Counted from the stretch's first letter, positions 43,904-53,038 are shown. The stretch: DNA of 64,000 nt from Bordetella parapertussis (GCA_945906815.1 CAMDRT010000002.1:124001-188000); one strand, 5' to 3'. A program made the numbers and translations. The notes: generated from the sequence alone by a model not told the origin.

Positions 43904-44836
43904 ATGCGTGCCATCGTCGTAGGCCTCGGCGTTCAGGGCAACAAGCGCCGCAAGTACGCCGGTGCGGATTTCGTCGCGGCAGTCGATCCCGTCAATCCCG
44001 AAGCGCATTACAAAAAGATCGAGGACGTTCCGCTGGGGGACTACGATGCGGCCTTGGCGTGCATCCCCGACGAGCCGAAGATGGCGGTACTGAGCTATCT
44101 TCTGCGTCATGGCAAACACGTGCTGGTGGAAAAACCGCTGTGGGCTGCGCATGACGCTGAAATTCAGCAACTCGAGAATCTGGCGCGCGCCGGCAATGCC
44201 GTTTGCTACACCGCTTACAACCACCGCTTCGAGCCGCATTACGCGCGTATGCGTGCGCTGATTCAATCCGGAAAATTGGGCACTATCTACCGCTGCCGCA
44301 TGTTTTACGGCAACGGCACGGCGCGCCTGGTGCGCGACTCGGCGTGGCGCGATCAGGGCGCGGGCGTGCTGCCCGACCTCGGTTCGCACTTGCTGGACAC
44401 CGCAAAATTCTGGTTTGGCGAGGTGGGCAAGGATTTTCAGGTAATTGCTGCACATTGCCATGAGAATCGTGCGCCCGACCATGTCGTCATTCTTTCCAAA
44501 CGCACACAGCCGGTGATCGAGCTGGAAATGTCGCTGCTGTCATGGCGCAATCACTTTACCTGCGATATTTTCGCCGAAAATGGCAGCGCGCATATCCGCT
44601 CGCTGTGCAAATGGGGGCCGGCCACATTTACCCACCGCACGCGCGTGCTCCCCTCAGGACGGCCTATCGAGGCAGTAGAAACGCTGGAACTAGAGGATCC
44701 CACATGGGCGCTGGAGTATGCGCATTTCAAGTCACTCTGCGCGCAAGCCCACGCCACCAGCCTGGCCAACGACCGCTGGCTGAATAAACTATTGCGCGAG
44801 CTGGGCGAGGTCGCTATCACGGAGGCTGCAAGGTGA
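43904..44836 (+). CDS. Gfo/Idh/MocA-family oxidoreductase
   Basis: A 310-residue NAD(P)-dependent dehydrogenase. VVGLGVQGNKRRK at the N-terminus is the Rossmann loop, VEKPLW near residue 76 contains the conserved EKP lysine, and GVLPDLGSHLLDTAKFWFG near 152-170 carries the family's DxxxH active-site region. Such enzymes oxidise or reduce a sugar hydroxyl, often at C3 of NDP-sugars. Its stop overlaps the GTG of the next dehydrogenase-like gene. Confidence 0.83.
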   Translation: MRAIVVGLGVQGNKRRKYAGADFVAAVDPVNPEAHYKKIEDVPLGDYDAALACIPDEPKMAVLSYLLRHGKHVLVEKPLWAAHDAEIQQLENLARAGNAVCYTAYNHRFEPHYARMRALIQSGKLGTIYRCRMFYGNGTARLVRDSAWRDQGAGVLPDLGSHLLDTAKFWFGEVGKDFQVIAAHCHENRAPDHVVILSKRTQPVIELEMSLLSWRNHFTCDIFAENGSAHIRSLCKWGPATFTHRTRVLPSGRPIEAVETLELEDPTWALEYAHFKSLCAQAHATSLANDRWLNKLLRELGEVAITEAAR

Positions 44837-46104
44837 CCCGGCCGGTGATCGGCTTTGCGGGCATGACGCATCTCGGTATCAACTCCGCCGCAGGCGCTTT
44901 GGGCCACGGCTTTGAGAGCGTGTGTTTTGACGCGGATAGTGCACTGATACAGCGGCTCAAGGCGGGCCTACTGCCGGTGAGCGAGCCGGGGCTACAGGAG
45001 CTGCTCACGCAGCACGCCGGACGCGCGTTCTACAGCGACGCCATAAGCAGCCTGTCGCGCTGCGACGTGGTGTATATCGCCACCGATGTGCCTACCGATG
45101 ATCAGGGCCAGAGTGATCTTTCCAGCATATCGTCATTGATCAACCAGGTGGCGGCAGTACTGGCGCCTCACGCCGTACTGGTGGTGCTGTGTCAGGTGCC
45201 GCCGGGGTTCACACGCGGCCTTGCAGTGCCTGTGCAACGCCTGTTCTATCAGGTCGAAACGCTGGTGTTCGGGCGCGCCGTCGAACGCGCCTTGCAGCCG
45301 GAACGTTTTATTGTGGGGTGTGCCGATCCATCTGCTGCGCTGCCCGCGGCCTACCTTGCGTTTTTGCAGTCGTTCGCCTGTCCCTTGCTGCTGATGCGTT
45401 ATGAAAGCGCGGAGCTGGCGAAGATCGCGATCAATTGTTGTCTGGTGGCATCGGTGACGGTGGCGAATACACTGGCCGGTGTGGCAGAGCGTATCGGCGC
45501 CAACTGGCATGAGATAGTGCCGGCGCTCAAGCTCGACCGCCGCATCGGCCCGCACGCGTACCTGGCGCCGGGGCTGGGCCTGGCGGGCGGCAATCTGGAA
45601 CGTGACCTGGCTACCGTATTACGCCTGGCGGGTGAAACCGGCAGCGAAGTGAGTCTGATTGAAGCGTTTGTGAAGAGCAGCCGCCATTGCCGGGACTGGG
45701 TGTTGCGCGCGCTGCATCGCGACGTGTTCGCTGTGAACCCGCGTCCCGCGATCAGCGTGCTCGGACTCGCCTACAAAGAAAACACCCGCTCCACCAAAAA
45801 TTCGCCCGCGCTGGCGTTGCTTGAAAACCTGAAGCCGTGGCCGCTACGGGCATACGATCCGGCAGTAGCCGTTTGCGCTGACTATCATCCGCAACTCAGC
45901 GGCTGCGCGTCAGCGCTGGAAGCGGTGGCCGGCGCCGATGTGCTGATCGTCATGACGCCGTGGCCGGAATTTCGCACGCTTAAGCCCGCCGCATTGGCCG
46001 CCGCCATGAACGGGCGACTGGTGATCGATCCCTACCGCGTGCTGGATGGCGAGGCCCTGCTCAATGCCGGGCTGCAGTACCTGACGCTGGGCAACGCACC
46101 ATAA
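44833..46104 (+). CDS. UDP-glucose/GDP-mannose dehydrogenase homologue lacking the catalytic cysteine
   Basis: A 423-residue homologue of nucleotide-sugar 6-dehydrogenases. YIATDVPTDDQGQSDLSSI near residue 78, VPPGFTRGL near 120, the AELAKIAIN lysine/asparagine helix near 195 and RIGPHAYLAPGLGLAGG near 237 are in family order. But where the family has GGxCFPKD this protein has GGNLERD, so the cysteine that forms the thioester is replaced by Asn. The NPEFLREG segment is also absent. Oxidation to an acid by the usual route seems impossible; a single two-electron step or a non-catalytic role is likely. Confidence 0.8.
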   Translation: MTRPVIGFAGMTHLGINSAAGALGHGFESVCFDADSALIQRLKAGLLPVSEPGLQELLTQHAGRAFYSDAISSLSRCDVVYIATDVPTDDQGQSDLSSISSLINQVAAVLAPHAVLVVLCQVPPGFTRGLAVPVQRLFYQVETLVFGRAVERALQPERFIVGCADPSAALPAAYLAFLQSFACPLLLMRYESAELAKIAINCCLVASVTVANTLAGVAERIGANWHEIVPALKLDRRIGPHAYLAPGLGLAGGNLERDLATVLRLAGETGSEVSLIEAFVKSSRHCRDWVLRALHRDVFAVNPRPAISVLGLAYKENTRSTKNSPALALLENLKPWPLRAYDPAVAVCADYHPQLSGCASALEAVAGADVLIVMTPWPEFRTLKPAALAAAMNGRLVIDPYRVLDGEALLNAGLQYLTLGNAP

Positions 46105-46121
46105 AACCGTACAATCCTCCC

Positions 46122-46991
46122 ATGCTGACTCACGAAAATCCTACCCCTATAAAACCCCGCCGCGTGGTCATCATCGGCGCCGGCGGCTTTGTCGGCGGCG
46201 CCATCCGCAAAGCGCTGTTGTCTGCAGCGATCGAGGTCCTCGCGTTAACGCGCAGGGAACTCGATCTGCTGGCCAGCGGCGCAGCAGAAAAATTGGCGCA
46301 CCTGCTGCGGCCTGACGACAGCGTGGTGATGGTATCGGCGCTCGCGCCGGTAAAGACCGTGCCGATGCTGATGCAAAACCTCGCGATGGCGGAAGCGGTA
46401 TGTGCGGCATTGTCGCAGGCGCCGATAGCACATCTGCTGTATATCAGTTCGGACGCGGTTTACTGCGACGACGCCAACCCGGTTACCGAGTCCTCCGCAT
46501 GCGCGCCGTCCACCCTGCACGGCATGATGCACGCTGCGCGTGAGCTGATGTTAAAGAGCGCGACGGCGGCGCCGCTCGCCTGCCTGCGTCCGACGCTCAT
46601 CTACGGCGCGGCTGATCCGCATGGCGGCTATGGCCCCAATCGCTTTCGCCGCCAGGCCGATCAAGGTGTACCCATTTCAATTTTCGGCGAGGGCGAAGAG
46701 CGCCGCGATCACATCGCCGTGGAGGATGTGGCTGCACTGGCAGCGCTGCTGCTCACGCACAGGAGCCGTGGCGCTTTAAATGCGGTGACGGGTGTTTCAA
46801 CGTCCTTCAGCGATATCGCACAAATCGTGGCGCGACTACACGGCGGGACGGTATTAAGCGTGCCGCGGCCCGGCCCGCGGCCGCACCTGCTGCACCGGTT
46901 TTTCGATATTACAAATTGTCATAAAGCGTTTCCTGAGTTTCGCTTTACACCGTTGGCGGTAGGTCTGGCGCGCGCCAGAGCCAGCCACTGA
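46122..46991 (+). CDS. extended SDR-like protein without the YxxxK catalytic pair
   Basis: A 289-residue protein with a normal nucleotide-binding loop VVIIGAGGFVGGAIRKAL near residue 15 and an ISSDAVYCDD strand near 110, but where the SDR Tyr and Lys belong the sequence is HGMMHAARE, with His in both positions. The substrate-domain pattern FGEGEERRDHIAVEDVA is retained. It may bind NDP-sugar without standard redox chemistry, or use His as acid/base. It lies between the cysteine-less dehydrogenase homologue and a methyltransferase. Confidence 0.75.
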   Translation: MLTHENPTPIKPRRVVIIGAGGFVGGAIRKALLSAAIEVLALTRRELDLLASGAAEKLAHLLRPDDSVVMVSALAPVKTVPMLMQNLAMAEAVCAALSQAPIAHLLYISSDAVYCDDANPVTESSACAPSTLHGMMHAARELMLKSATAAPLACLRPTLIYGAADPHGGYGPNRFRRQADQGVPISIFGEGEERRDHIAVEDVAALAALLLTHRSRGALNAVTGVSTSFSDIAQIVARLHGGTVLSVPRPGPRPHLLHRFFDITNCHKAFPEFRFTPLAVGLARARASH

Positions 46992-47002
46992 GGAGAGTTT
47001 CC

Positions 47003-47656
47003 GTGGCTGAGATCAATCTACTGGCGCGTTTGCCAACCATCAAACGCAATATCGAAAAACGCAAGGAAGCACAGACCGCAGAAAATATTGCCATTTCGCG
47101 GCAGTACGGGCAGCAATATTTCGACGGCCCGCGCGAGGTGGGTTATGGCGGTTATCGCTACGATGGGCGGTGGCTGCCAGTGGCCGAGGACTTCGTCCGC
47201 CATTTCAAGCTCAAGCCAGGTGACCGGGTGCTGGATGTGGGGTGCGCGAAGGGGTTTTTAGTCCAGGACCTGATGCAGGTGTGCCCCGGTCTGGAGGCGT
47301 TCGGGCTCGACATTTCCGAGTACGCGCTGATGCACTGCGAGCGCGCAGTGGCCGGCAGGCTGCATCTGGGCAGCGCCGACAAATTGCCGTTTCCCGACAA
47401 CAGCTTCGACGCGGTAATTTCACTGAATACGATACACAATTTTGAACGGCATGATGCGGTGCGCGCGGTACGCGAGATCGAGCGGCTCGCGCCAGGAAAA
47501 GGGTTTATCCAGGTCGACTCGTACCGCACGCCCGAGCAGCGCGAGCTTTTCATGAGCTGGGTGCTCACCGCCAAATTTCATGATTATCCCGACGGCTGGA
47601 TGCAGCTCTTTAGCGCAGCGGGGTATACCGGCGACCACTTCTGGACTATACTTTAA
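47003..47656 (+). CDS. class I SAM-dependent methyltransferase
   Basis: A 217-residue methyltransferase starting at GTG. VLDVGCAKGFLVQDL near residue 75 is the SAM motif I, FGLDISEYAL near 99 motif II, and LPFPDNSFDAVISLNTIHNF near 130 the motif IV region. The N-terminal 60 residues are basic and amphipathic. In this cassette it probably methylates the activated heptose or its glycoside; methylated heptoses are known surface decorations. Confidence 0.82.
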   Translation: MAEINLLARLPTIKRNIEKRKEAQTAENIAISRQYGQQYFDGPREVGYGGYRYDGRWLPVAEDFVRHFKLKPGDRVLDVGCAKGFLVQDLMQVCPGLEAFGLDISEYALMHCERAVAGRLHLGSADKLPFPDNSFDAVISLNTIHNFERHDAVRAVREIERLAPGKGFIQVDSYRTPEQRELFMSWVLTAKFHDYPDGWMQLFSAAGYTGDHFWTIL

Positions 47657-47689
47657 TAGACGCAACTGATTGTTTTAAAAGGAATATTA

Positions 47690-48679
47690 ATGAAGACCTA
47701 CGCTGTCCTCGGCGCTGGCGGCTCGTTTGGCATCCACACCGCGCTGTATTTGCTGGACCACGCCGATCCCAAAAAGGTGATCGGCATAGGCCGCAATCCG
47801 CTGCGGCCAGAACCGTTTTCGCTGAATATCGAGAAGCGCAAGAACTTCAGCTACCACGCCTATCACCTCACCTATGAGCTGGATGCGGTGCTGGAAGTGC
47901 TGGACAAGGAAAAACCCCAGGTCATTATTAATTATGCCGCACAAGGTGAAGGCGCGGTGTCGTGGAAAAAATCGTGGCGCTTCTTCGAGACCAATTCCAT
48001 GGCGCTCGCCAAATTGAGCGAGGAACTCATGTCGCGGGACTATCTGGAGCGCTTCATCCAGATCGGCACCTCTGAACTTTACGGCTCAGTGGATTTTGCC
48101 GCCAAGGAAACCACGCCCATCCAGGCCACCAGCCCCTACGCCGCTTCGAAGGCGGCGTTTGATATGTACTTGATGTCGGCGCACCGTTTTCTGAAGTTTC
48201 CGATGAATATCATCCGCCCCTCCAATGCGTATTGCCCGGGCCAACTGTTGCATCGTGTCATTCCCAAGACCATCGTTTGTGGATTGACTGGTCGCAAGCT
48301 GCCGTTGCAAGGCGGCGGACGCGCCGAAAAATCCTATATACATGCGCGTGATTTGGCGCGTGCCGTGTTGCTGGTGGCGGAAAAAGCGCCGTTGGGCGCG
48401 ATTTACAACGCCGGCCCCAAGGATCCGACATCGATACGCCGTGTGGTTGAACTGACGGCGCAGGCACTGGGTATGCCGTTTGAACAAGTGTGTGAAATGA
48501 CCGGGGATCGACTGGGTCAGGACTCACGCTACTGGCTGGATTCCAGCGCCATCAAAAACGACGTGGGCTGGGAACCGCAAATCAGTTGGGAGGAGGGGCT
48601 GGCGGAAATGGTGGCCTGGGGCCGCAAGTACATCGATCAATTGCACGAGTGGCCCACTGATTACGTGTTGCGGGCATGA
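47690..48679 (+). CDS. NAD-dependent sugar dehydratase/epimerase (GDP-mannose-4,6-dehydratase-like SDR)
   Basis: A 329-residue extended SDR with LGAGGSFGIHTALYLL at the N-terminus, IIINYAAQGEGAVSW-type segment near 85, TSELYG near 127 and an intact YAASK motif near 150. GRAEKSYIHARDLARAVLL is the usual substrate-side block. The overall pattern is closest to GDP-mannose or GDP-heptose 4,6-dehydratases. Its stop overlaps the ATG of the transketolase N-terminal subunit gene. Confidence 0.8.
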   Translation: MKTYAVLGAGGSFGIHTALYLLDHADPKKVIGIGRNPLRPEPFSLNIEKRKNFSYHAYHLTYELDAVLEVLDKEKPQVIINYAAQGEGAVSWKKSWRFFETNSMALAKLSEELMSRDYLERFIQIGTSELYGSVDFAAKETTPIQATSPYAASKAAFDMYLMSAHRFLKFPMNIIRPSNAYCPGQLLHRVIPKTIVCGLTGRKLPLQGGGRAEKSYIHARDLARAVLLVAEKAPLGAIYNAGPKDPTSIRRVVELTAQALGMPFEQVCEMTGDRLGQDSRYWLDSSAIKNDVGWEPQISWEEGLAEMVAWGRKYIDQLHEWPTDYVLRA

Positions 48680-49539
48680 GCGTGATCCCTACATCGCACA
48701 CTATGAAGCATCCTGCCGCAGCACTGGATGTGGCGGCGGCACGGCGCCGTTGCCTGCACTACCGCCGCCGCATTCTTGATATTTCGCAGCAAGTCAGCGC
48801 GCTGCATGTGGCACCGGCGTTCTCCTGCCTGGAAATGGTGGATGTGGTGTATCACGCATTGATGCGGCGTGATCCCGCGTCCGCTGCGGCTGCGTTCCTG
48901 GATGGTTTTGTCATGTCCAAGGGCCACGGCTGTCTGTCGCAGTACGTGATGCTCGAAGAACTGGGCATTTTAATGCGCGATGACCTTGCTGCGTATTGCA
49001 CACCCGCCGGACGGCTGGGCGCGCATCCCGACTACGGTGTGCCCGGCATCGAAGCATCGACCGGATCGCTGGGTCACGGCATGGGCATAGCCACCGGCAT
49101 GGCGTATGCGGAAAAAATCAAAGATACCGACCGGCAGATGTATGTGGTGTTGTCGGACGGGGAAATGCAGGAAGGATCGACCTGGGAGTCGATGATGATG
49201 GCGGCGAACCTGGGGCTGGACAACCTGATCGCGCTGCTGGATCTGAACGATTTTCAGGGCCTGGGGCGCACCTCCGAGACCCATCCGCGCTTTTATCCGA
49301 TACTCGACAAAGTGCAGGCCTTCGGCTGGGAAGCGGTGCAAGTCCATGGCCACGACGCGGCCGCCATACACCAGGCGATAGTGTCGCGGCAGGGTGACAA
49401 ACCCTTTTTTCTGGTGGGCAAGACGGTAAAAGGCAAGGGCGTTTCCTACATGGAAAATGTTCCCATCTGGCATTACCGTTCGCCCAACCAAGGCGAGTAC
49501 CAACTAGCCCTGGCGGAACTGGCCGAGGTGGGGTCGTGA
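48676..49539 (+). CDS. transketolase, N-terminal (TPP-binding) subunit
   Basis: A 287-residue split transketolase subunit. HVAPAFSCLEMVDVVYHALM and SKGHGCLSQYVMLEELG give the active-site region, GHGMGIATGMAYAEK follows, and the GDG-type TPP motif SDGEMQEGSTWESMMMAANLGLDN lies near residue 155-180. With the C-terminal subunit gene, which overlaps its stop by four bases, it forms an active enzyme that moves two-carbon units and can yield sedoheptulose 7-phosphate. Such split forms are often found in secondary-metabolism and polysaccharide loci. Confidence 0.88.
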   Translation: MSVIPTSHTMKHPAAALDVAAARRRCLHYRRRILDISQQVSALHVAPAFSCLEMVDVVYHALMRRDPASAAAAFLDGFVMSKGHGCLSQYVMLEELGILMRDDLAAYCTPAGRLGAHPDYGVPGIEASTGSLGHGMGIATGMAYAEKIKDTDRQMYVVLSDGEMQEGSTWESMMMAANLGLDNLIALLDLNDFQGLGRTSETHPRFYPILDKVQAFGWEAVQVHGHDAAAIHQAIVSRQGDKPFFLVGKTVKGKGVSYMENVPIWHYRSPNQGEYQLALAELAEVGS

Positions 49540-50453
49540 GAAACACTTTCGCCCACACTTTTTTCGAGGCGGCAAAACTCGACCCGCGCCTGTGCGTGGT
49601 GGTTGCCGACATCTCGCCGGCAGGCGCGATGGACAAATTTCGCCAAACCTTTCCGCGGCGCTTCATCAATACCGGGGTAGCCGAGCAGGTGATGATCGGC
49701 ATGTGCGCCGGCATGGCGCTGCGCGGGCTGAGACCTTTCGCTTACACCATCGCGACCTTCACCCTGTTCCGTCCGTTTGAATTTGTGCGTGATGATCTGT
49801 GCTACCACAACCTGCCGGTAACCATCGTCGGCATCGGCGGCGGCGTTACCTATTCCACGCTCGGCGGTACCCACCACGCACAGGAAGATGTGGCGATCGC
49901 CAGCGCGATTCCCAATATGGCGGTGATTGCGCCGTGCGATCCGGCGGAAACCACCGCCGCCACCCTGTGGTGTACTCAACAGGAACGCGGGCCGGTATAT
50001 CTGCGACTGGGCAAAGCAGGCGAGCCTGATTTGACATCCGGCGCCGCGGACCCCTTCGAGTTCGGGAAGATCCGTTATCTGCAACGCGGGCGCGATGTAT
50101 GCATCATCGGCTATGGCTCCATACTGAAGCTGGGCAAGGATTTAGCGGCAGCCTTTGAGCGTCAGGGCAAATCCGTGTCGCTGATCTCCGCGCATACCGT
50201 CACGCCTTTCGACCAGGCGGGCGTGGCCGCGGCATTACACGCGCACAAACAAGTGGTGGTGATTGAGGAAATGGTGCCGCACGGCGGCCTCGGGTCGCGG
50301 GTCAAGGAAGTGGCATGGGACTCGCGCGCGACCTGCCGGCTGGATGCGTTTTCGCTGAAAGCGGAATTCATACACAACTACGGCAGCCACGGCGATTTGC
50401 TGGCCGCTCACGGACTGGACCTGAAGTCCCTGAGCGTTGCGCTGGGCTTGTAG
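49536..50453 (+). CDS. transketolase, C-terminal subunit
   Basis: A 305-residue subunit with pyrimidine-binding and C-terminal domains. RRFINTGVAEQVMIGMCAGMALRG (about residues 45-70) contains the glutamate that activates thiamine diphosphate, and GGGVTYSTLGGTHHAQEDVAI near 105 is the family's active-site loop. VVVIEEMVPHGGLGS near 240 marks the regulatory-like third domain. Starts at a GTG inside the stop of the N-terminal subunit gene, giving matched synthesis. Confidence 0.88.
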   Translation: MRNTFAHTFFEAAKLDPRLCVVVADISPAGAMDKFRQTFPRRFINTGVAEQVMIGMCAGMALRGLRPFAYTIATFTLFRPFEFVRDDLCYHNLPVTIVGIGGGVTYSTLGGTHHAQEDVAIASAIPNMAVIAPCDPAETTAATLWCTQQERGPVYLRLGKAGEPDLTSGAADPFEFGKIRYLQRGRDVCIIGYGSILKLGKDLAAAFERQGKSVSLISAHTVTPFDQAGVAAALHAHKQVVVIEEMVPHGGLGSRVKEVAWDSRATCRLDAFSLKAEFIHNYGSHGDLLAAHGLDLKSLSVALGL

Positions 50454-50468
50454 CCACCCTGTGGCCAA

Positions 50469-50948
50469 ATGAGCGAGGCGGTTTTTCTCTCGGCTGAGGA
50501 CCCGTTGCGCGGTGACGACGCTGTCGCCGCCTTGCTGGTGCTGGACGATGGCCGCTATGTGATGCAATTACGCGACGCGATTCCGCGGATTTTCTACCCG
50601 GGACATTGGGGTTGTTTCGGCGGCGCTGTCGAAGCGGGAGAAGCGCCTGAGCACGCGCTACGGCGGGAACTCGCCGAGGAAATAGAGTTTGCTGCGGGCA
50701 CCATGACAGAATTCACGCGCTTTGATTTTGACTTGCGCGGTCTGGGTCAAAAGAAAGTGTACCGGATTTTTTACGAAGTGCCGATCACCCAGGCGGCGCT
50801 CTCAAAACTGGTGTTACACGAAGGCGCTGCCTACCAGGCATTCAGCGGCTCACAAATTCTGCAGGAACGATGGGTAACGCCGTACGATGCCTTCGCCATA
50901 TTGTTGCACTACCGGCGCGAGCGCTTTCAACCTGAAAAAAGCTATTAG
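50469..50948 (+). CDS. Nudix hydrolase
   Basis: A 159-residue Nudix enzyme. The Nudix box G-AVEAG-E-(7)-REL-EE-I is present as GGAVEAGEAPEHALRRELAEE near residues 56-76. At the end of an NDP-heptose cassette it may hydrolyse an NDP-sugar (as GDP-mannose mannosyl hydrolase does) or clean up damaged nucleotides. It starts 15 bases after the transketolase stop and is the last gene of the unit. Confidence 0.82.
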   Translation: MSEAVFLSAEDPLRGDDAVAALLVLDDGRYVMQLRDAIPRIFYPGHWGCFGGAVEAGEAPEHALRRELAEEIEFAAGTMTEFTRFDFDLRGLGQKKVYRIFYEVPITQAALSKLVLHEGAAYQAFSGSQILQERWVTPYDAFAILLHYRRERFQPEKSY

Positions 50949-51373
50949 CCACAGGGCACAGAGATCAATGGCACTATTAAGCGTTTTCAGGGTGCACGCC
51001 GGTCACCAGCCACAGGTGGTGGCACACGTGCAATGCGCATCTCGCAACGGCGAACTTCAAGACCATTAACCACGGAAAACGCGGAACACACAGAAAAATT
51101 CCACGTCCTTTTTGTTTCCGCGTATTCCGTGTGTTCCGTGGTATATCGCCCTTAAGATAGCGCCATTGGGCACAGAGATCACAGAGGAAAATCAACAACA
51201 TAAGGCGCGTGTTTATATCACCAAAAGGGTGAGCGCAAAGAGTCGGCACTATCCCTGTGTTCCTCTGTGGCTGAATTGCCGTTTTAAGGCTGAATGCATC
51301 CCACAGAAAATTTACCTTGTATACTCATAATCATGCTCCTCCCGGAGTACGACTACCCATCGAAAGTACAACC
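50949..51373. repeat. intergenic region of nested degenerate palindromes
   Basis: This 425-bp gap has no credible gene. It contains two palindromic elements. One has arms CCACGGAAAACGCGGAACAC (51070-51089) and TTCCGTGTGTTCCGTGG (51125-51141), the same family as 20611-20693. The other pairs CACAGAGATCACAGAGGA (51170-51187) with CCTGTGTTCCTCTGTGG (51254-51270). A partial extra copy of the second motif (CCACAGGGCACAGAGATCA) is at 50949-50967. Confidence 0.75.
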
Positions 51374-53038
51374 ATGACGAACGAAACCAAACAGCATGTA
51401 TACGATGTTCTGGCAAAGGCCTTCATGCAGGAAGGCGTGAGCACCTGTTTTACGCTGATGGGTGATGCCAACATGAACTGGGCCTCGCGACTGGCCCAGA
51501 ATGGATGCCGCATGGTTTACGTCAGGCATGAGCATTGCGCCGTTGCGGCCGCGATGGCCTACGCGCGCAAGACCTCGGACGTGGGCGTTGCAACAGTCAC
51601 CTGCGGGCCCGGCGTCACGCAATTGATCACCGCGCTCCCCGCGGCGGTGCGCGCGCATCTGCCGCTGGTGGTGTTTGCCGGAGAGGCACCGCTCAAAATG
51701 GGCTGGTACAACCAGATGATAGATCAGGGGCCGATCATCACGGCAACGGGCGCGGCCTATCATCCGCTGCACTGGCCCGAACGCATGCCGGTTGCGATAC
51801 GCGATGCCTTCCTGCAGGCGCGCCGCGAACGGCGCCCGGTGGTGCTCGGCATTCCGTTCGATCTGCAGGAACGCGCCTGGGACGGGCCCGCGAATTTGCC
51901 GACGCCCTCGCGCGAATTGATGCCACGCCTGTCGCCGATTCCGCCGCATCCGGATGACGTGGCAAAGGCAGCGCAACTGGTAGCGTCTGCCGAGCGCGTG
52001 GTGATTTTTGCCGGCTTGGGCGCCGTCGAGGCCAAAGCGGGGTCCGCGTGCCGCGCGCTGGCAGCGAAGACCGGCGCACTGCTGACCACGTCGTTGCCCG
52101 CCAGAGGACTGTTTCACGACGACCCGTACTGCATCGGCATCTCGGGCAGCTTCTCCACCGAGGTCGGGCTCGAGTATCTGGCGCAGTCTGACCTGGTCAT
52201 CATCGTCGGCGGCTCGCTCGCGTTTCACGCCGGCGGCGGCGGTCAGCTCTGGCGCAAGGCGAAGATGCTGCACATCGACATCGATCCCGTAGCGGTGAAC
52301 CAGGGCCAGGAAGTGGCGCGCAACCACTTACGCGCCGACGCACGGCTGGGCGTGGAGGCACTGACGGCGGCGTTGCCGGAACGCGGCAGCAAGTGGCGCA
52401 CCGAGGCGATGGCCGCGCGTATCCACAACACGAAGGCCGACAGCCATGTGTTCGAAATCGAGCCGCAACTGCTGGACCCGCGCGAGGTGGTCGAGTCACT
52501 CGAGAAAGCGCTGCCCGTGGAGTGGGAACTGGTGAACTCCGGAGGCCACTGCTCGTGGTTCTTCGCACAGATGCCTACACGCCCGAACGAACGATTCCTT
52601 ACCATCCGCGAGTTTGGCGCGATCGGCAACGGCATCGCGTTTGCCATGGGCGTGGCAGCGGCCCGGCCGGAGCGACCCGTGGTGTTGTTCGATGGTGACG
52701 GTAGCCTGACCATGCATATCCAGGAGTTTGAAACCATCAAACGTCACGGATTGAATATTCTGATCATACTGATCAACGACGGTGCCTACGGCTCGGAGGT
52801 GCACAAGCTACGCTCGGAGGGACTGCCCGACACCGGATCGGTGTTCGGTCGTCCCGATTTTGCCGCCATCGCGCGCGGCTTCGGGCTTGAAGGAAAGACC
52901 TTCAAGAGCCTGGCGGACCTGCCCAAGCTGGTGCAGGAGTTCGCCCAAAAGGGCGGCGCGGCGGTGTGGGACTTCCACGTCTCCGACCGGGTCGTATCGC
53001 CGACGATACGCCGCGCGCACCCGGCGAAGCGCGCGTAG
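51374..53038 (+). CDS. thiamine-diphosphate-dependent enzyme (acetolactate synthase/benzoylformate decarboxylase-like)
   Basis: A 554-residue TPP enzyme with three domains. VRHEHCAVAAAMAYAR near residue 50 holds the glutamate that activates the cofactor, a central FAD/nucleotide-like domain spans about 190-330, and the GDG...ND motif (FDGDGSLTMHIQEF through LINDGAYGSEV) lies near 435-465. The reaction cannot be assigned: acetolactate synthase, decarboxylase and carboligase relatives share these motifs. It is separated from the heptose genes by a repeat-rich gap and converges on the F420 locus. Confidence 0.8.
   Translation: MTNETKQHVYDVLAKAFMQEGVSTCFTLMGDANMNWASRLAQNGCRMVYVRHEHCAVAAAMAYARKTSDVGVATVTCGPGVTQLITALPAAVRAHLPLVVFAGEAPLKMGWYNQMIDQGPIITATGAAYHPLHWPERMPVAIRDAFLQARRERRPVVLGIPFDLQERAWDGPANLPTPSRELMPRLSPIPPHPDDVAKAAQLVASAERVVIFAGLGAVEAKAGSACRALAAKTGALLTTSLPARGLFHDDPYCIGISGSFSTEVGLEYLAQSDLVIIVGGSLAFHAGGGGQLWRKAKMLHIDIDPVAVNQGQEVARNHLRADARLGVEALTAALPERGSKWRTEAMAARIHNTKADSHVFEIEPQLLDPREVVESLEKALPVEWELVNSGGHCSWFFAQMPTRPNERFLTIREFGAIGNGIAFAMGVAAARPERPVVLFDGDGSLTMHIQEFETIKRHGLNILIILINDGAYGSEVHKLRSEGLPDTGSVFGRPDFAAIARGFGLEGKTFKSLADLPKLVQEFAQKGGAAVWDFHVSDRVVSPTIRRAHPAKRA

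Noticed and set aside
50949..51373. The repeat-rich gap was examined as a possible CRISPR array or insertion element.
   Set aside because: Repeats are inverted rather than regularly spaced direct copies, and there is no transposase or cas gene.
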